The translations under genes were made by a program, and so were the position numbers. The notes below the pieces were generated by a model. It was not told where the DNA came from. It saw only the letters and a list, made by a program, of their open reading frames with translations, and did not search any database. A DNA stretch of 64,000 nucleotides from Candidatus Binatia bacterium (GTDB taxonomy: Bacteria; Desulfobacterota; Binatia; UBA12015): assembly GCA_036563615.1 (NCBI GenBank), contig DATCMB010000023.1, positions 372,001-436,000 of the forward strand, given 5' to 3'. Each line of letters begins with the position of its first letter. The stretch's first letter is position 1. Below, piece by piece: positions 17,553 to 26,374 of the stretch.

Positions 17553-18987
17553 CTACGCTCCCCGATGGGTCCGGCGACGGCGCCTTCGGTACGAACGGCG
17601 TCCTCACGACCGCGCTGCTCGGGAACATCGCACCCGCAGGCGCGTCGACCTCGCTCGCGCTCGGCAGGGACGGCTCCTTCGTGATCGGTGGCCGTCTCCC
17701 CGACGCCCCGTTGACCGGCGCGGTGGCGCGCTCCGACGCTGACGGCACGCCCGACCCGGACTTCGGCGACGACGGCGTCGCGATCGTCGACCTCGACGGG
17801 GGCGAGGAGTACCTCACCTCGATCGCGCTGCAGAGCGACGGCAAGGTGCTGCTCGGCGGCGTGTCGATCCTCGGGCCGGCGGTGCGCGCGGTGATCGTGC
17901 GCTTGACGGCGGACGGCGTTCTCGACCCGAGCTTCGGCACCGGCGGCGCCGCCATCCTGCCGATCGCGCCTCCGGACCCGTGGCGTCCGGTCAGCGTCGC
18001 GGTCGCGCCGGATGGCGGCGTGATCGCCGCGGTCGCGACGCGTGGCCCGCAGACGATCGACTTCGGCGTCGTGCGTCTGCTCGGCGACAGCGTCTCGATC
18101 TGCGGCAACGGGCTGCTCGAGCCCGGCGAGCTCTGCCACGACGGCAACCTTGCCTCGGGCGACGGCTGCGCCGCCGGCTGCTTCATCGAGACCTGCTTCC
18201 GCTGCACCGGCGAGCCGTCCGAGTGCGTCGAGAGGATCCCGAGGATCCGGCGTGCGAGCCGATCGCGTCCTGCCCGACGAGCGACGACCCCGGCTACGTC
18301 GATGGCGACGGCGACGTGCGCGCCGACGCCTGCGACCGCTGCCCGGACGTCGCGACGCCGATCGACGTCGACTCGGACCGCGACGGCATCGGCGACGCGT
18401 GCGATCTCTGCCCGTTCGATTTCGATCCCTCGAACGCGGATCTGAACGGCGACGGCGACGGTGACGTCTGCGAGCGGTGCGGCGAGGGCGTGCAGCTCGA
18501 GACGCCGAGCCGGCTGCGCATCCTGAACTTCGACACGCGGCCGGGCGACGACCGCCTGGTGCTGCTCGCCACCTTCGCGGTCGAGCCCGGGACGATGCTC
18601 GAAGAGGTCGCCAAGCGGGTCGACGTCGAGGTCCTCGACGCGCGCGAGGCGGTCGCGTTCGTCGCGCGGCTCGGCGATGGCAGCCCGGTCGGCCGGAACG
18701 GCTGGACGCAGGCCCCGGCCGCCTTGCCGTGGACGCTGCGCTTCAAGGCGCCGCAGGGCGCGTTCCCCAAGATCCGCGCCTGGCTGCGCTTCCACCCGCA
18801 GGACCCGACGCGGGTGCAGCTCAAGGTGCGCGCGGTGCGCGGCGGCTTCGCGGCGCTCGCGCCCGAGCTGCCGCTGCGCGTGATCATCGACCACGCCGGC
18901 GCCGGCCCGTGCGCGAAGGGCGTCTATCGCGCGGACGGCGCGCCGACGTGCGTGATCCGGGCGGGTGGCAAGGCGCGCTGCCGCTGA
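17553..18987 (+). pseudogene. Decayed secreted protein: delta-60, DUF4215 and thrombospondin-3 repeats
   Basis: Homology-like sequence runs through two frames. The first part (about 17565-18232) encodes delta-60 repeats (GDGAFGTNGVLTT, DPDFGDDGV, DPSFGTGGAAI) and a DUF4215 Cys-rich unit (CGNGLLEPGE.CHDGN..SGDGC). No ATG or GTG precedes the first repeat in frame; the first usable start, GTG 17681, lies inside it, and no signal peptide is present. At about 18233 one G seems lost from a GAG-GAG run, moving the rest to another frame. That part encodes thrombospondin-3 Asp loops (DVDSDRDGIGDACD) and a beta-rich C-terminal domain ending at 18987. A sequencing error could explain the shift, but not the missing start. 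Confidence 0.75.
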
Positions 18988-18999
18988 CGTCGTGGCGTC

Positions 19000-19491
19000 C
19001 TAGCGTCCGGTGGGAGGAAGCGCAGACGCAAGGATGCGCTGCGCTTCCTCCTCACCGACGAGACGCGTCGTGCGGCGCGCGATCAGCCAGCGTCCGTCGC
19101 GGCGCTCGAGCTCGAAGCGGTTGAAGCTGAGGCGCCAGAGCCGGAGCGCGTCGCCCTCGCGGAGGTAGACCCGGGAGTACGCGGTCGCGACCGCCGCGTC
19201 GCCGTCGACGGTCACGACGGCCGGACCGATGGTGTGCGCGCAGCGCGGCAGCAGCGCCTGGTGCCGCTCGCCGCGCACCATCTCGGCGACGCCGTCGCGG
19301 CCGCGTAGCACCAGCGTCCCGTCGATGTCGTAGACCGCGTCGTCGGTGAAGAGCGCGGCGGTCGCCTCGGCGTCGCCGCTGTCGACGGCGAAGCCATAGC
19401 TGACGATCAGGCGGTGGATCGCGAGCTCGTCCTCGAGCCGCGCGATCCGCCGCTCGAGCGTTTGGATGCGCCTTGCGAGGCGGCCCGCCAT
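19000..19491 (-). CDS. SnoaL-like (NTF2-fold) protein
   Basis: 163 residues from the ATG at 19491; an ATG at 19548 would add 19 residues that look non-coding. An N-terminal helical segment rich in Arg, Leu and Glu precedes the cone-shaped SnoaL_4 domain, recognisable by HRLIVSYGFAVDSGDAEATAALF and DDAVYDIDG. The end has RFELERRDGRWLIARRTTRL. Members bind or transform small hydrophobic molecules (isomerase or hydratase-like) or have no catalysis. Its start faces the hopanoid promoter, so the two units are divergent. Confidence 0.82.
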   Translation of the reverse strand: MAGRLARRIQTLERRIARLEDELAIHRLIVSYGFAVDSGDAEATAALFTDDAVYDIDGTLVLRGRDGVAEMVRGERHQALLPRCAHTIGPAVVTVDGDAAVATAYSRVYLREGDALRLWRLSFNRFELERRDGRWLIARRTTRLVGEEEAQRILASALPPTGR

Positions 19492-19658
19492 CGCGCTCGG
19501 TTGTGGGCCGAAGCGGGTCGGCCACGCAAGTCGCCGGGTGGCGCGCATAGTGAGACGTTCGCTGCCGAACCGCGCCGGAGTCGCCTCGCGGCGTCTCCGC
19601 GGCCGTCGCGTAAGACACTGATCTGGCTGCAGATTTCAAGAATCCCGCGAGTCCGCCC

Positions 19659-19741
19659 TTGACAGTCCGGTCGGTCAGCCGGTAGGTCTCCTGACCGATC
19701 GGTTTAGGGTGCTCGGTCAGGAGCACTTGACCGATCGGTCA
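19659..19741 (+). promoter_or_regulatory. Hopanoid-operon promoter with two TetR-type operators
   Basis: A -35 TTGACA lies at 19659-19664 and a -10-like TAGGTC at 19683-19688 (18-bp spacer). Downstream are a near-perfect palindrome TGACCGATCGGTTT (19692-19705) and a perfect 14-bp palindrome TGACCGATCGGTCA (19728-19741), centre to centre 36 bp. Between them is a further inverted repeat, GTGCTC-N6-GAGCAC (19709-19726). Half sites CGGTCAG also occur at 19672-19678 and 19714-19720. The layout suggests a TetR-type repressor that covers the start region. No cognate regulator gene lies next to it. Confidence 0.65.
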
Positions 19742-19762
19742 GAATCCGGCGGGGTGAGCGGT

Positions 19763-21781
19763 ATGGGGACGACTGGCGCCATGCGGCGCATTGGGGAGGA
19801 GCTCGGCGGGATCCTGGGAGGGGCCATCGGCGCCGCCCGGGAGTCGCTGCTGCGCAAGCAGCATCCCGCCGGTTACTGGCACGCGCCGCTCGAAGCGAAC
19901 GTGGGGATGGATGCGCAGTACATCATCTTCAATCGCTTCATCGGGCGGCGCCCCGAGGCGATCGAGCGGCGGCTCGTCGAGCACATGCTCGCGACGCAGA
20001 CCGACGAGGGCTGCTGGACGCTCTACCAGGACGGCCCGGGGCACCTCAGCACCACCATCGAGGCCTACTGGGCGATGAAGCTCGCCGGGCTCTCGCCCGA
20101 CGAGCCGGCGCTGCGCCGCGCGCGCGACTACATCCTCGGCCACGGCGGGCTCGCGCGCGCGCAGGTCTTCACGCGCGCCTACCTCGCGTACTTCGAGCAG
20201 TTCCCGTGGTGGGGCCTGCCGGCGATGCCGGCCGAGCTGATGCTGCTGCCGCCGTGGTTCCCGCTCAACATCTACGCGATGTCGAGCTGGGCCCGCGAGA
20301 CGGTCGTGCCGATGCTGATCCTCTTCGCGAAGAAGCCGCGCATCGCGCTCGACCCGAAGCAGGGCGTCAAGGAGCTCTGGCTGCGTGAGCCGCGCCGCAG
20401 CGACCTCGCGTTCCCGCCCGACGACCACTGGTTCTCCTGGCGAAATTTCTTCTTGCGTCTCGACCAGGCGCTGAAGATCATCGGCAAGAGCCCGTGGAAG
20501 CCGCTACGCCGCCGCGCGCTCGAGCGCGCCGAGAAGTGGATCCTCGAGCGTCAAGACAGAAACGGCGGCTGGGGCGGCATTCAGCCTCCGATGCTGAACT
20601 GCGTGATGGCGCTGCAGACCCTCGGCTACCCGAAGGACCATCCCGCCATCGTCGCCGGCATCCAGGCGATCGACGACTTCCTGATCGAGTACGACGGCCA
20701 CCTGATCTACCAGCCGTGCGTGTCGCCGACCTGGGACACCGCGCTCACCATGCGCGCGCTGCTCGACTCGGGCATGCCGGGCGATCATCCGGCGCTGCGC
20801 CGCGCCGCCGAGTGGCTGATCGACCACCAGATCTTCGTGCCCGGCGACTGGAGCGTCTACAACCCGGACCTCGAGCCCGGCGGCTGGGCGTTCGAGTTCG
20901 CCAACGACTGGTACCCCGACGTCGACGACTCGGCGGTGATCCTGATGGTGCTGCGCCGCATCCTGCTCGAGGACCGCAAGCGCCTCGACCGTGCGATCGC
21001 GCGAGGCATGAACTGGACACTCGGCATGCAGTCGAAGAACGGCGGCTACGGCGCCTTTGACACCGACAACGACTCCGAGTTTCTCAATCGCATCCCGTTC
21101 GCCGACATGGAGGCGATGATCGACCCGCCGACCGAGGATCTGACCGGACGCGTCCTCGAGCTGATGGGAAGCTACGGCTTCGATCTCGACTACGGCCGTG
21201 CGCGTCGCGCGCGCGACTTCCTGCTGCGCACGCAGCGCAAGGACGGCTCGTGGTGGGGCCGCTGGGGCTCGAACTTCATCTACGGCACCTGGTCGGCGCT
21301 CATGGGCCTGCGCGCGATCGGCGAGGAGCCGGAAGCGCCGCACATCCGCCGCGCCGTCAAGTGGCTCGAGGATCATCAGAACCCGGACGGCGGCTGGGGC
21401 GAGACGCTCGCGTCGTACGACGACGAGAGCCTCGCCGGCAAGGGACCGTCGACGCCGTCGCAGACCGCGTGGGCGATCATGGGTCTGCTCGCCGGAACGC
21501 GCGGCATCAGCCCCGCGATCGAGCGCGGCGTCAAGTATCTCGCAGAGACCCAGAAGGACGACGGCACCTGGGACGAGCGGCCGTTCACGGGCACCGGCTT
21601 CCCGCGCCACTTCTACCTCCGCTACACGATGTACCGCGAATACTTCCCCCTGATGGCGCTCGGTCAGGTGCAGGCGAGGCTCGCGGCTGCGGTGACCGTG
21701 CCGCTCAAGCTCGCCGAGCGGCGTGAAGCGGTCGCGGTCGCGGCCGTGCCGGTGCGCGGGCAGGCCGCGTCCGCAGGGTAA
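19763..21781 (+). CDS. shc: Squalene-hopene cyclase
   Basis: 672 residues from ATG 19763 (GTG 19754 and ATG 19781 are alternatives). Squalene cyclase features are plain: repeated QW motifs (QDRNGGWGG near 264, DNDSEFLNR, NPDGGWGE), and the catalytic acid motif DVDD at residues 386-389. It reads DVDDSA where most family members have DVDDTA. The enzyme cyclises squalene to hopene or hopanol at the inner membrane. It is first in the hopanoid operon, about 20 bp after the second operator. A short GC hairpin (21790-21806) sits in the 80-bp gap to the next gene. Confidence 0.96.
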   Translation: MGTTGAMRRIGEELGGILGGAIGAARESLLRKQHPAGYWHAPLEANVGMDAQYIIFNRFIGRRPEAIERRLVEHMLATQTDEGCWTLYQDGPGHLSTTIEAYWAMKLAGLSPDEPALRRARDYILGHGGLARAQVFTRAYLAYFEQFPWWGLPAMPAELMLLPPWFPLNIYAMSSWARETVVPMLILFAKKPRIALDPKQGVKELWLREPRRSDLAFPPDDHWFSWRNFFLRLDQALKIIGKSPWKPLRRRALERAEKWILERQDRNGGWGGIQPPMLNCVMALQTLGYPKDHPAIVAGIQAIDDFLIEYDGHLIYQPCVSPTWDTALTMRALLDSGMPGDHPALRRAAEWLIDHQIFVPGDWSVYNPDLEPGGWAFEFANDWYPDVDDSAVILMVLRRILLEDRKRLDRAIARGMNWTLGMQSKNGGYGAFDTDNDSEFLNRIPFADMEAMIDPPTEDLTGRVLELMGSYGFDLDYGRARRARDFLLRTQRKDGSWWGRWGSNFIYGTWSALMGLRAIGEEPEAPHIRRAVKWLEDHQNPDGGWGETLASYDDESLAGKGPSTPSQTAWAIMGLLAGTRGISPAIERGVKYLAETQKDDGTWDERPFTGTGFPRHFYLRYTMYREYFPLMALGQVQARLAAAVTVPLKLAERREAVAVAAVPVRGQAASAG

Positions 21782-21861
21782 AGCACAAAGCCCGCGTCGC
21801 GCGGGCCGCGGAGGCGCGGGGCACGCTCGAGCGTCGCTCCGCCGGGGGAAGGGAGAAAGTC

Positions 21862-23127
21862 GTGACAGCGAACCGTTTCGAGACCGCCCAGGGCGGTACG
21901 GGAAGCGTCGGCATCGATCAGCTCGCGGTGTACGTGCCGCGCTACGTCCTCGACCTCGGCGCGCTCGCGCGCGCCCGCTCGGTGCCGCCCGAAAAGATCT
22001 CGATCGGGCTCGGCGCCTACGAGATGGCGGTCGCGCCGCCGTGGGAAGACACGGTGACGCTCGCCGCGAACGCCGCGAACCGTCTCTTCGCGCAGGGGCT
22101 CGCGAGCCCCGAGGAGGTCGGGCTGCTGCTGGTCGCGACCGAGACCGCGGTCGACCACGCGAAGCCCGTCAGCATCTTCGTGCACGAGCTCCTCGGCCTG
22201 CCGAAGAACTGCCGGACGTTCGAGCTCAAGCACGCCTGCTACAGCGGCACGGCCGGCGTCATGATCGCGGCCGACTGGCTGCGCTCGCCGGCGTCGCGCG
22301 GCCGCAAGGCGCTGGTGATCGCAGCCGACATCGCGCGCTACGACGTCGGCTCGAGCGCCGAGTTCACGCAGGGCGCGGGCGCTGCGGCGATGCTGCTGTC
22401 GCGCGAGCCGCGGCTCCTCGAGCTCGATCCCGAGAGCGGCGTCTACGCGAACAACGTCTACGACTTCTGGCGTCCGCTCGAGCGGCGCGAAGCGCTCGTC
22501 GACGGGAAGTTCTCGCTCGACTGCTACCTCGACGCGCTGTCCGGCGCGCTCGCCGACTACCACGCGACGGTGAACGGCCGCGGCGAGGATCTGCTCGAGC
22601 GCTTCTCGGCGCTGCTCTACCACACGCCGTTCCCGAAGATGGCGTACAAGGCGCACCTGCGGCTCGCCGAGGTCGAGCTCGCGAGCAAGATCGGCGACGC
22701 CGAGCGCCGCGCGCAGGAGGCCGAGCGCACCTACAAGGAGCTCGTCGAGCCGCACCTCGCGATGGCGCGTCGCGTGGGCAACTCGTACACCGCGTCGCTC
22801 TATCTGTGCCTCGCCTGGTACGTGTCGCAGCACGCGAGCGAGCTCGCCGGCAAGGAGGTCGGGCTGTTCTCCTACGGCTCGGGCTGCTGCGCGGAGTTCT
22901 TCACCGGACGCTTCACCGAGCGCAGCGCGACCGCCGCGTCCAAGGTCGCGGCGAGCGATCTGCTCGACGCGCGCCGCTCGCTGAGCGTCGAGGAGTACGA
23001 GCGCTGCGCGCGCTCGGGCGTGGGTGAGCCGCCGGCGACGGACGGCACGGGCGCGTTCTTCTTCGCGGGGGTGCGCGACGACAAGCGCTACTACGCGCGC
23101 ACCACGACCGCGGCCGCGGCGGCCTGA
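21862..23127 (+). CDS. mvaS: Hydroxymethylglutaryl-CoA synthase
   Basis: 421 residues; GTG at 21862 behind GGGAGAA. The catalytic set matches HMG-CoA synthases: Glu94 in ATETAVDHAK, Cys126 in KHACYSGTAG, His254 in YHTPFPKM, plus GNSYTASLYLCL and FSYGSGCCAEFF. It condenses acetyl-CoA with acetoacetyl-CoA to HMG-CoA, first committed step of the mevalonate route to isoprenoids, in the cytoplasm. Its position inside the hopanoid operon suggests it feeds that pathway; related folds in polyketide beta-branching exist but no ACP/KS genes are near. No HMG-CoA reductase is in the window. Confidence 0.9.
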   Translation: MTANRFETAQGGTGSVGIDQLAVYVPRYVLDLGALARARSVPPEKISIGLGAYEMAVAPPWEDTVTLAANAANRLFAQGLASPEEVGLLLVATETAVDHAKPVSIFVHELLGLPKNCRTFELKHACYSGTAGVMIAADWLRSPASRGRKALVIAADIARYDVGSSAEFTQGAGAAAMLLSREPRLLELDPESGVYANNVYDFWRPLERREALVDGKFSLDCYLDALSGALADYHATVNGRGEDLLERFSALLYHTPFPKMAYKAHLRLAEVELASKIGDAERRAQEAERTYKELVEPHLAMARRVGNSYTASLYLCLAWYVSQHASELAGKEVGLFSYGSGCCAEFFTGRFTERSATAASKVAASDLLDARRSLSVEEYERCARSGVGEPPATDGTGAFFFAGVRDDKRYYARTTTAAAAA

Positions 23128-23129
23128 CC

Positions 23130-24983
23130 ATGAACCCCTCGATCGCCGCCGTCGTCGCGGGAACGCCGTCGAGCGATCTGCCGCGCCCGCCGGCCGCGAG
23201 CGCGCGCGAGGTCGCGGCGGCGTACCGCGCCTGTCTGCGCATCGCGCAGACGCACTACGAGAACTTCACGGTCGGCTCGCTGCTGCTGCCGCGCGCGCTG
23301 CGGCGCCACATCGCGGCGCTGTACGCGTTCGCGCGCGCGGCGGACGACTTCGCCGACGAGGGCGAGCTGCCGCGCGAGGAGCGCCTCGCGCGCCTCGACG
23401 CCTGGGAGTGGGCGCTCGAGGAGGCGTACCGCGGACGTCCGACCGAGCCGATCTTCGTCGCGCTCGCCGACACCGCGTACTCCTTCACGATCCCGATCAC
23501 GCCGTTTCGGCGTCTGCTCGCGGCCTTCCGCAGCGACGTCGACTTCCAGCCGTTCCGCACCTTCGAGGACCTGCTCGGCTACTGCCGCAACTCGGCGGAT
23601 CCGGTCGGGCACCTGGTGCTCTACCTGTTCGGCTATCGCGACGAGCGGCGCCAGCGGCTCTCCGACAAGATCTGCACCGGGCTACAGCTTGCGAACTTTT
23701 GGCAGGACGTCTCGGTCGACGCACGCAAGGGCCGGATCTACGTGCCGCAGGAGGACCTCGAGCGCTTCGGCGTCACCGCGGAAGATTTGCTCTCCGGACG
23801 GTTCCGGCCCGATGTGCGCAACCTGCTGCGCTTCGAGGTCGAGCGCGCGCGCGACCTCCTGACCGAAGGGCAGCAGCTCGCGGATCTGGTCGAGCCGCGG
23901 CTCGCACGCGAGGTGCGGATGTTCGCGGGCGGCGGGCTCGCGATCCTGCGCCGCATCGAGGAGATCGACTACGACGTGCTGTCGCGGCGCCCGACGCTGT
24001 CGAAGCTCGACAAGCTGCGCCTCGTCGCGGGCGGGCTGCGCACGCCGGCGCAGGCGACGAGCGAGCCCGAGCTCGCGTCCGCTCCGCGTCCGATCGGGCC
24101 GTCGGGCGCGCTGCACCCGCTCGACGGCCCGCGCCTCGAGCAGGCGTACGCGTTCTGCCAGGACGTGACGCGCAAGAGCTCGAGCAACTTCTTCCGCGCC
24201 TTCCAGCTGCTCGCGCCGGTGCAGCGCCGCGCGCTGTTCGCGGTGTACGCCTTCTGCCGCTTCGTCGACGACGCGGCCGACGAAGCGACGCCGCGCGACC
24301 CCGAGACGCTGCTCACGCTGTGGCGCAGCGAGCTCGACGCGGTCTACAACGGCACGCCGACGCGCAAGGTCGGCGTCGCGCTCGCCGACGCCGTGCGCCG
24401 CTTCAACCTCGATCGCCGGCACTTCGAGGACATCCTGCGCGGCGTCGAGATGGATCTCACCCGCAAGCGCTACGAGACCTGGGAGGAGATGCAGCAGTAC
24501 TGCTACCTGGTCGCGTCCGCGGTCGGGCTGCTGTGCATCGAGATCTTCGGCTACACCAATCCGGCCGCGCGCAGCTACGCGGTCGACCTCGGGCTCGCCT
24601 TCCAGCTCACGAACATTTTGCGCGACGTCGAGGAGGACGCGAAGCGCGGACGCATCTACCTGCCGCTGGAAGACCTGCGGCGCTTCGGCGTGGGAGAAGA
24701 GGAGCTCCTCGCCGGACGCTACTCGCCGCGGGTCGCAGCGCTGCTCGCCTTCGAGAGCGGGCGGGCACGCGCCTTCTACCTGCGCGCCAAAGGCACGCTG
24801 CCGCCCGAGGACCGGCGCTCGCTCGCCGCGGCGGAAGCCATGCGCGCGATCTACGAGCGCCTGCTCGACCGCATCGAGCGGCGGCGCTTCGACGTCTTCG
24901 GTCGGCGCGTCGCGCTGCCGGGCTACGAGAAGGTGAGCCTCGCGGTCTCCGGCTGGGCGCGCGCGCAGCTCTCGTTTGCTTGA
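23130..24983 (+). CDS. HpnC-HpnD fusion (two squalene-synthase-fold domains)
   Basis: 617 residues with two tandem trans-prenyltransferase domains. Domain 1 (about 25-300) has the HpnC-like start THYENFTVGSLLLP, the first Asp-rich motif ADDFADE (72-77) and the second NFWQDVSVDARKGRIYVP. Domain 2 (about 336-617) has FCQDVTRKSSSNF, VDDAADE and NILRDVEEDAKRGRIYLP, as in HpnD. HpnD makes presqualene diphosphate from FPP and HpnC converts it to hydroxysqualene; these are normally separate proteins. A linker near 300-335 joins them. Starts 2 nt after the mvaS stop; hpnE follows by 2 nt. Confidence 0.92.
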   Translation: MNPSIAAVVAGTPSSDLPRPPAASAREVAAAYRACLRIAQTHYENFTVGSLLLPRALRRHIAALYAFARAADDFADEGELPREERLARLDAWEWALEEAYRGRPTEPIFVALADTAYSFTIPITPFRRLLAAFRSDVDFQPFRTFEDLLGYCRNSADPVGHLVLYLFGYRDERRQRLSDKICTGLQLANFWQDVSVDARKGRIYVPQEDLERFGVTAEDLLSGRFRPDVRNLLRFEVERARDLLTEGQQLADLVEPRLAREVRMFAGGGLAILRRIEEIDYDVLSRRPTLSKLDKLRLVAGGLRTPAQATSEPELASAPRPIGPSGALHPLDGPRLEQAYAFCQDVTRKSSSNFFRAFQLLAPVQRRALFAVYAFCRFVDDAADEATPRDPETLLTLWRSELDAVYNGTPTRKVGVALADAVRRFNLDRRHFEDILRGVEMDLTRKRYETWEEMQQYCYLVASAVGLLCIEIFGYTNPAARSYAVDLGLAFQLTNILRDVEEDAKRGRIYLPLEDLRRFGVGEEELLAGRYSPRVAALLAFESGRARAFYLRAKGTLPPEDRRSLAAAEAMRAIYERLLDRIERRRFDVFGRRVALPGYEKVSLAVSGWARAQLSFA

Positions 24984-24985
24984 CG

Positions 24986-26365
24986 ATGGCCGGAACGAGA
25001 AAACGCGTCGCCGTGATCGGCGGCGGCTTCGCCGGGCTTACCGCGGGGGTGGCACTCGCCGACGCCGGGCACGAGGTGATCGTGCTCGAGGCGCGGCGCA
25101 GGCTCGGCGGCCGTGCGTACTCGTTCCGTGACGCAGCGACCGGCACGGTCATCGACAACGGGCAGCACGCGATGATGGGCTGCTACGTGCGGACGCTCGC
25201 GTTCCTCGAGCGCATCGGGGCGTCGGACCGCGTCGTGCGCCAGCGCGACCTGCTGGTCGAGATGCGCGACGTCGAGCGCGGCGTCGCGGCGATCCGCGCG
25301 CCGGGTCTGCCCGGGCCGCTGCACGTGCTGGGCGGGCTGCTCGGCTACCGCTTTCTGTCGCGCGGCGAGCAGCTGCGCGCGCTCGTCGCCGGGATGCGCG
25401 TCATGGCGATGCGCCGCCGGCGCGACCCGCTGCTGCGCGAGGCGACCGTCGCCGAGCTGCTGCGGCGGCTCGGGCAGTCGCAGAACGCCTGCGAGAGCTT
25501 CTGGTATCCGCTCGCGGTTGCGACCTGCAACGAGACCCCGGAGCGCGCCGCCGCAGCACCGTTTGCCGAGGTGCTGGCGCTCGGCTTCTTCGGCTCGCGC
25601 AGGGACTCGCAGTTCGTGTTCGCGCGGGTCGGCTTGAGCGAGCTCTACACCGAGGCCGCGCGGACGTACATCGAGGCGCGCGGCGGGCGCGTCGAGGTCG
25701 GGGCGCCGGCGACGGCGCTCGAGGTCGGCGGCGACGGGAACCAGGTCAGCGCCGTGCGGCTGCGCGACGGGCGCCGGCTCGAGGTCGACGCCTGCGTCGC
25801 GGCGGCGTCGCCGGGCTCGGTGCACGCGATGCTGCCGGACGGGGTCGCGGCGCGCAGCCCGTGGCGCGAGCTCGAGTCGCTCGGCGCGTCGCCCATCGTT
25901 TCCGTGCATCTGTGGTATGACCGGCCCGTGCTCGACGGCGAGTTCTCGGGCCTGCTCGGGACGACGACGCAGTTCGCGTTCGACCGCACGCGGCTGTGCG
26001 GCGCCCGGCTGCTCGACGACGAAGGCTCGAGCCAGGTGAGCGCCGTGATCAGCGCCGGACACGAGCAGGAAGGCTGGGAGAACGGCCGGCTCGCCGCGAC
26101 CGTGGTCGCGGACATCGAGCGGCTCTTTCCGGCGGCGCGCGGCGCGCGCGTCGTGCGCTCGGTGGTGGTGAAGGAGAAGCACGCGACGATCTCGTGCACG
26201 CCGCAGGCGAATCGCTTGCGACCCGGTCCCGAGACGCCGCTCAAGAACTTGATGCTTGCCGGCGACTGGACGGCGACCGGACTGCCGCCGACGATCGAGG
26301 GCGCGGTGCGCAGCGGCGAGCGCGCGGCCGAGCTGGTCGCGACGCGGCTCGCGGCGGCGGCGTAG
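24986..26365 (+). CDS. hpnE: Hydroxysqualene dehydroxylase HpnE
   Basis: 459 residues; ATG at 24986, 2 nt after the hpnCD stop. The N-terminal dinucleotide motif VIGGGFAGLTAGVALADAGHEV and GGRAYSFRDAATGTVIDNGQH mark the amine-oxidase/phytoene-desaturase-like HpnE family. The C-terminus has LAGDWTATGLPPTIEGAVRSG, the second FAD contact. It reductively removes the hydroxyl of hydroxysqualene to give squalene. It lies in the canonical place after HpnC/HpnD. Confidence 0.93.
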   Translation: MAGTRKRVAVIGGGFAGLTAGVALADAGHEVIVLEARRRLGGRAYSFRDAATGTVIDNGQHAMMGCYVRTLAFLERIGASDRVVRQRDLLVEMRDVERGVAAIRAPGLPGPLHVLGGLLGYRFLSRGEQLRALVAGMRVMAMRRRRDPLLREATVAELLRRLGQSQNACESFWYPLAVATCNETPERAAAAPFAEVLALGFFGSRRDSQFVFARVGLSELYTEAARTYIEARGGRVEVGAPATALEVGGDGNQVSAVRLRDGRRLEVDACVAAASPGSVHAMLPDGVAARSPWRELESLGASPIVSVHLWYDRPVLDGEFSGLLGTTTQFAFDRTRLCGARLLDDEGSSQVSAVISAGHEQEGWENGRLAATVVADIERLFPAARGARVVRSVVVKEKHATISCTPQANRLRPGPETPLKNLMLAGDWTATGLPPTIEGAVRSGERAAELVATRLAAAA

Positions 26366-26374
26366 GAGCGCTCC

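Noticed and set aside
15796..18894. A minus-strand frame of about 1030 codons.
   Set aside because: It crosses the SDR and amidohydrolase genes out of frame and has no motif; low-complexity Arg/Ala composition marks an artefact.
21790..21806. Short GC hairpin between shc and mvaS as a terminator.
   Set aside because: It has no T tract and lies inside an operon; the genes probably run through it.
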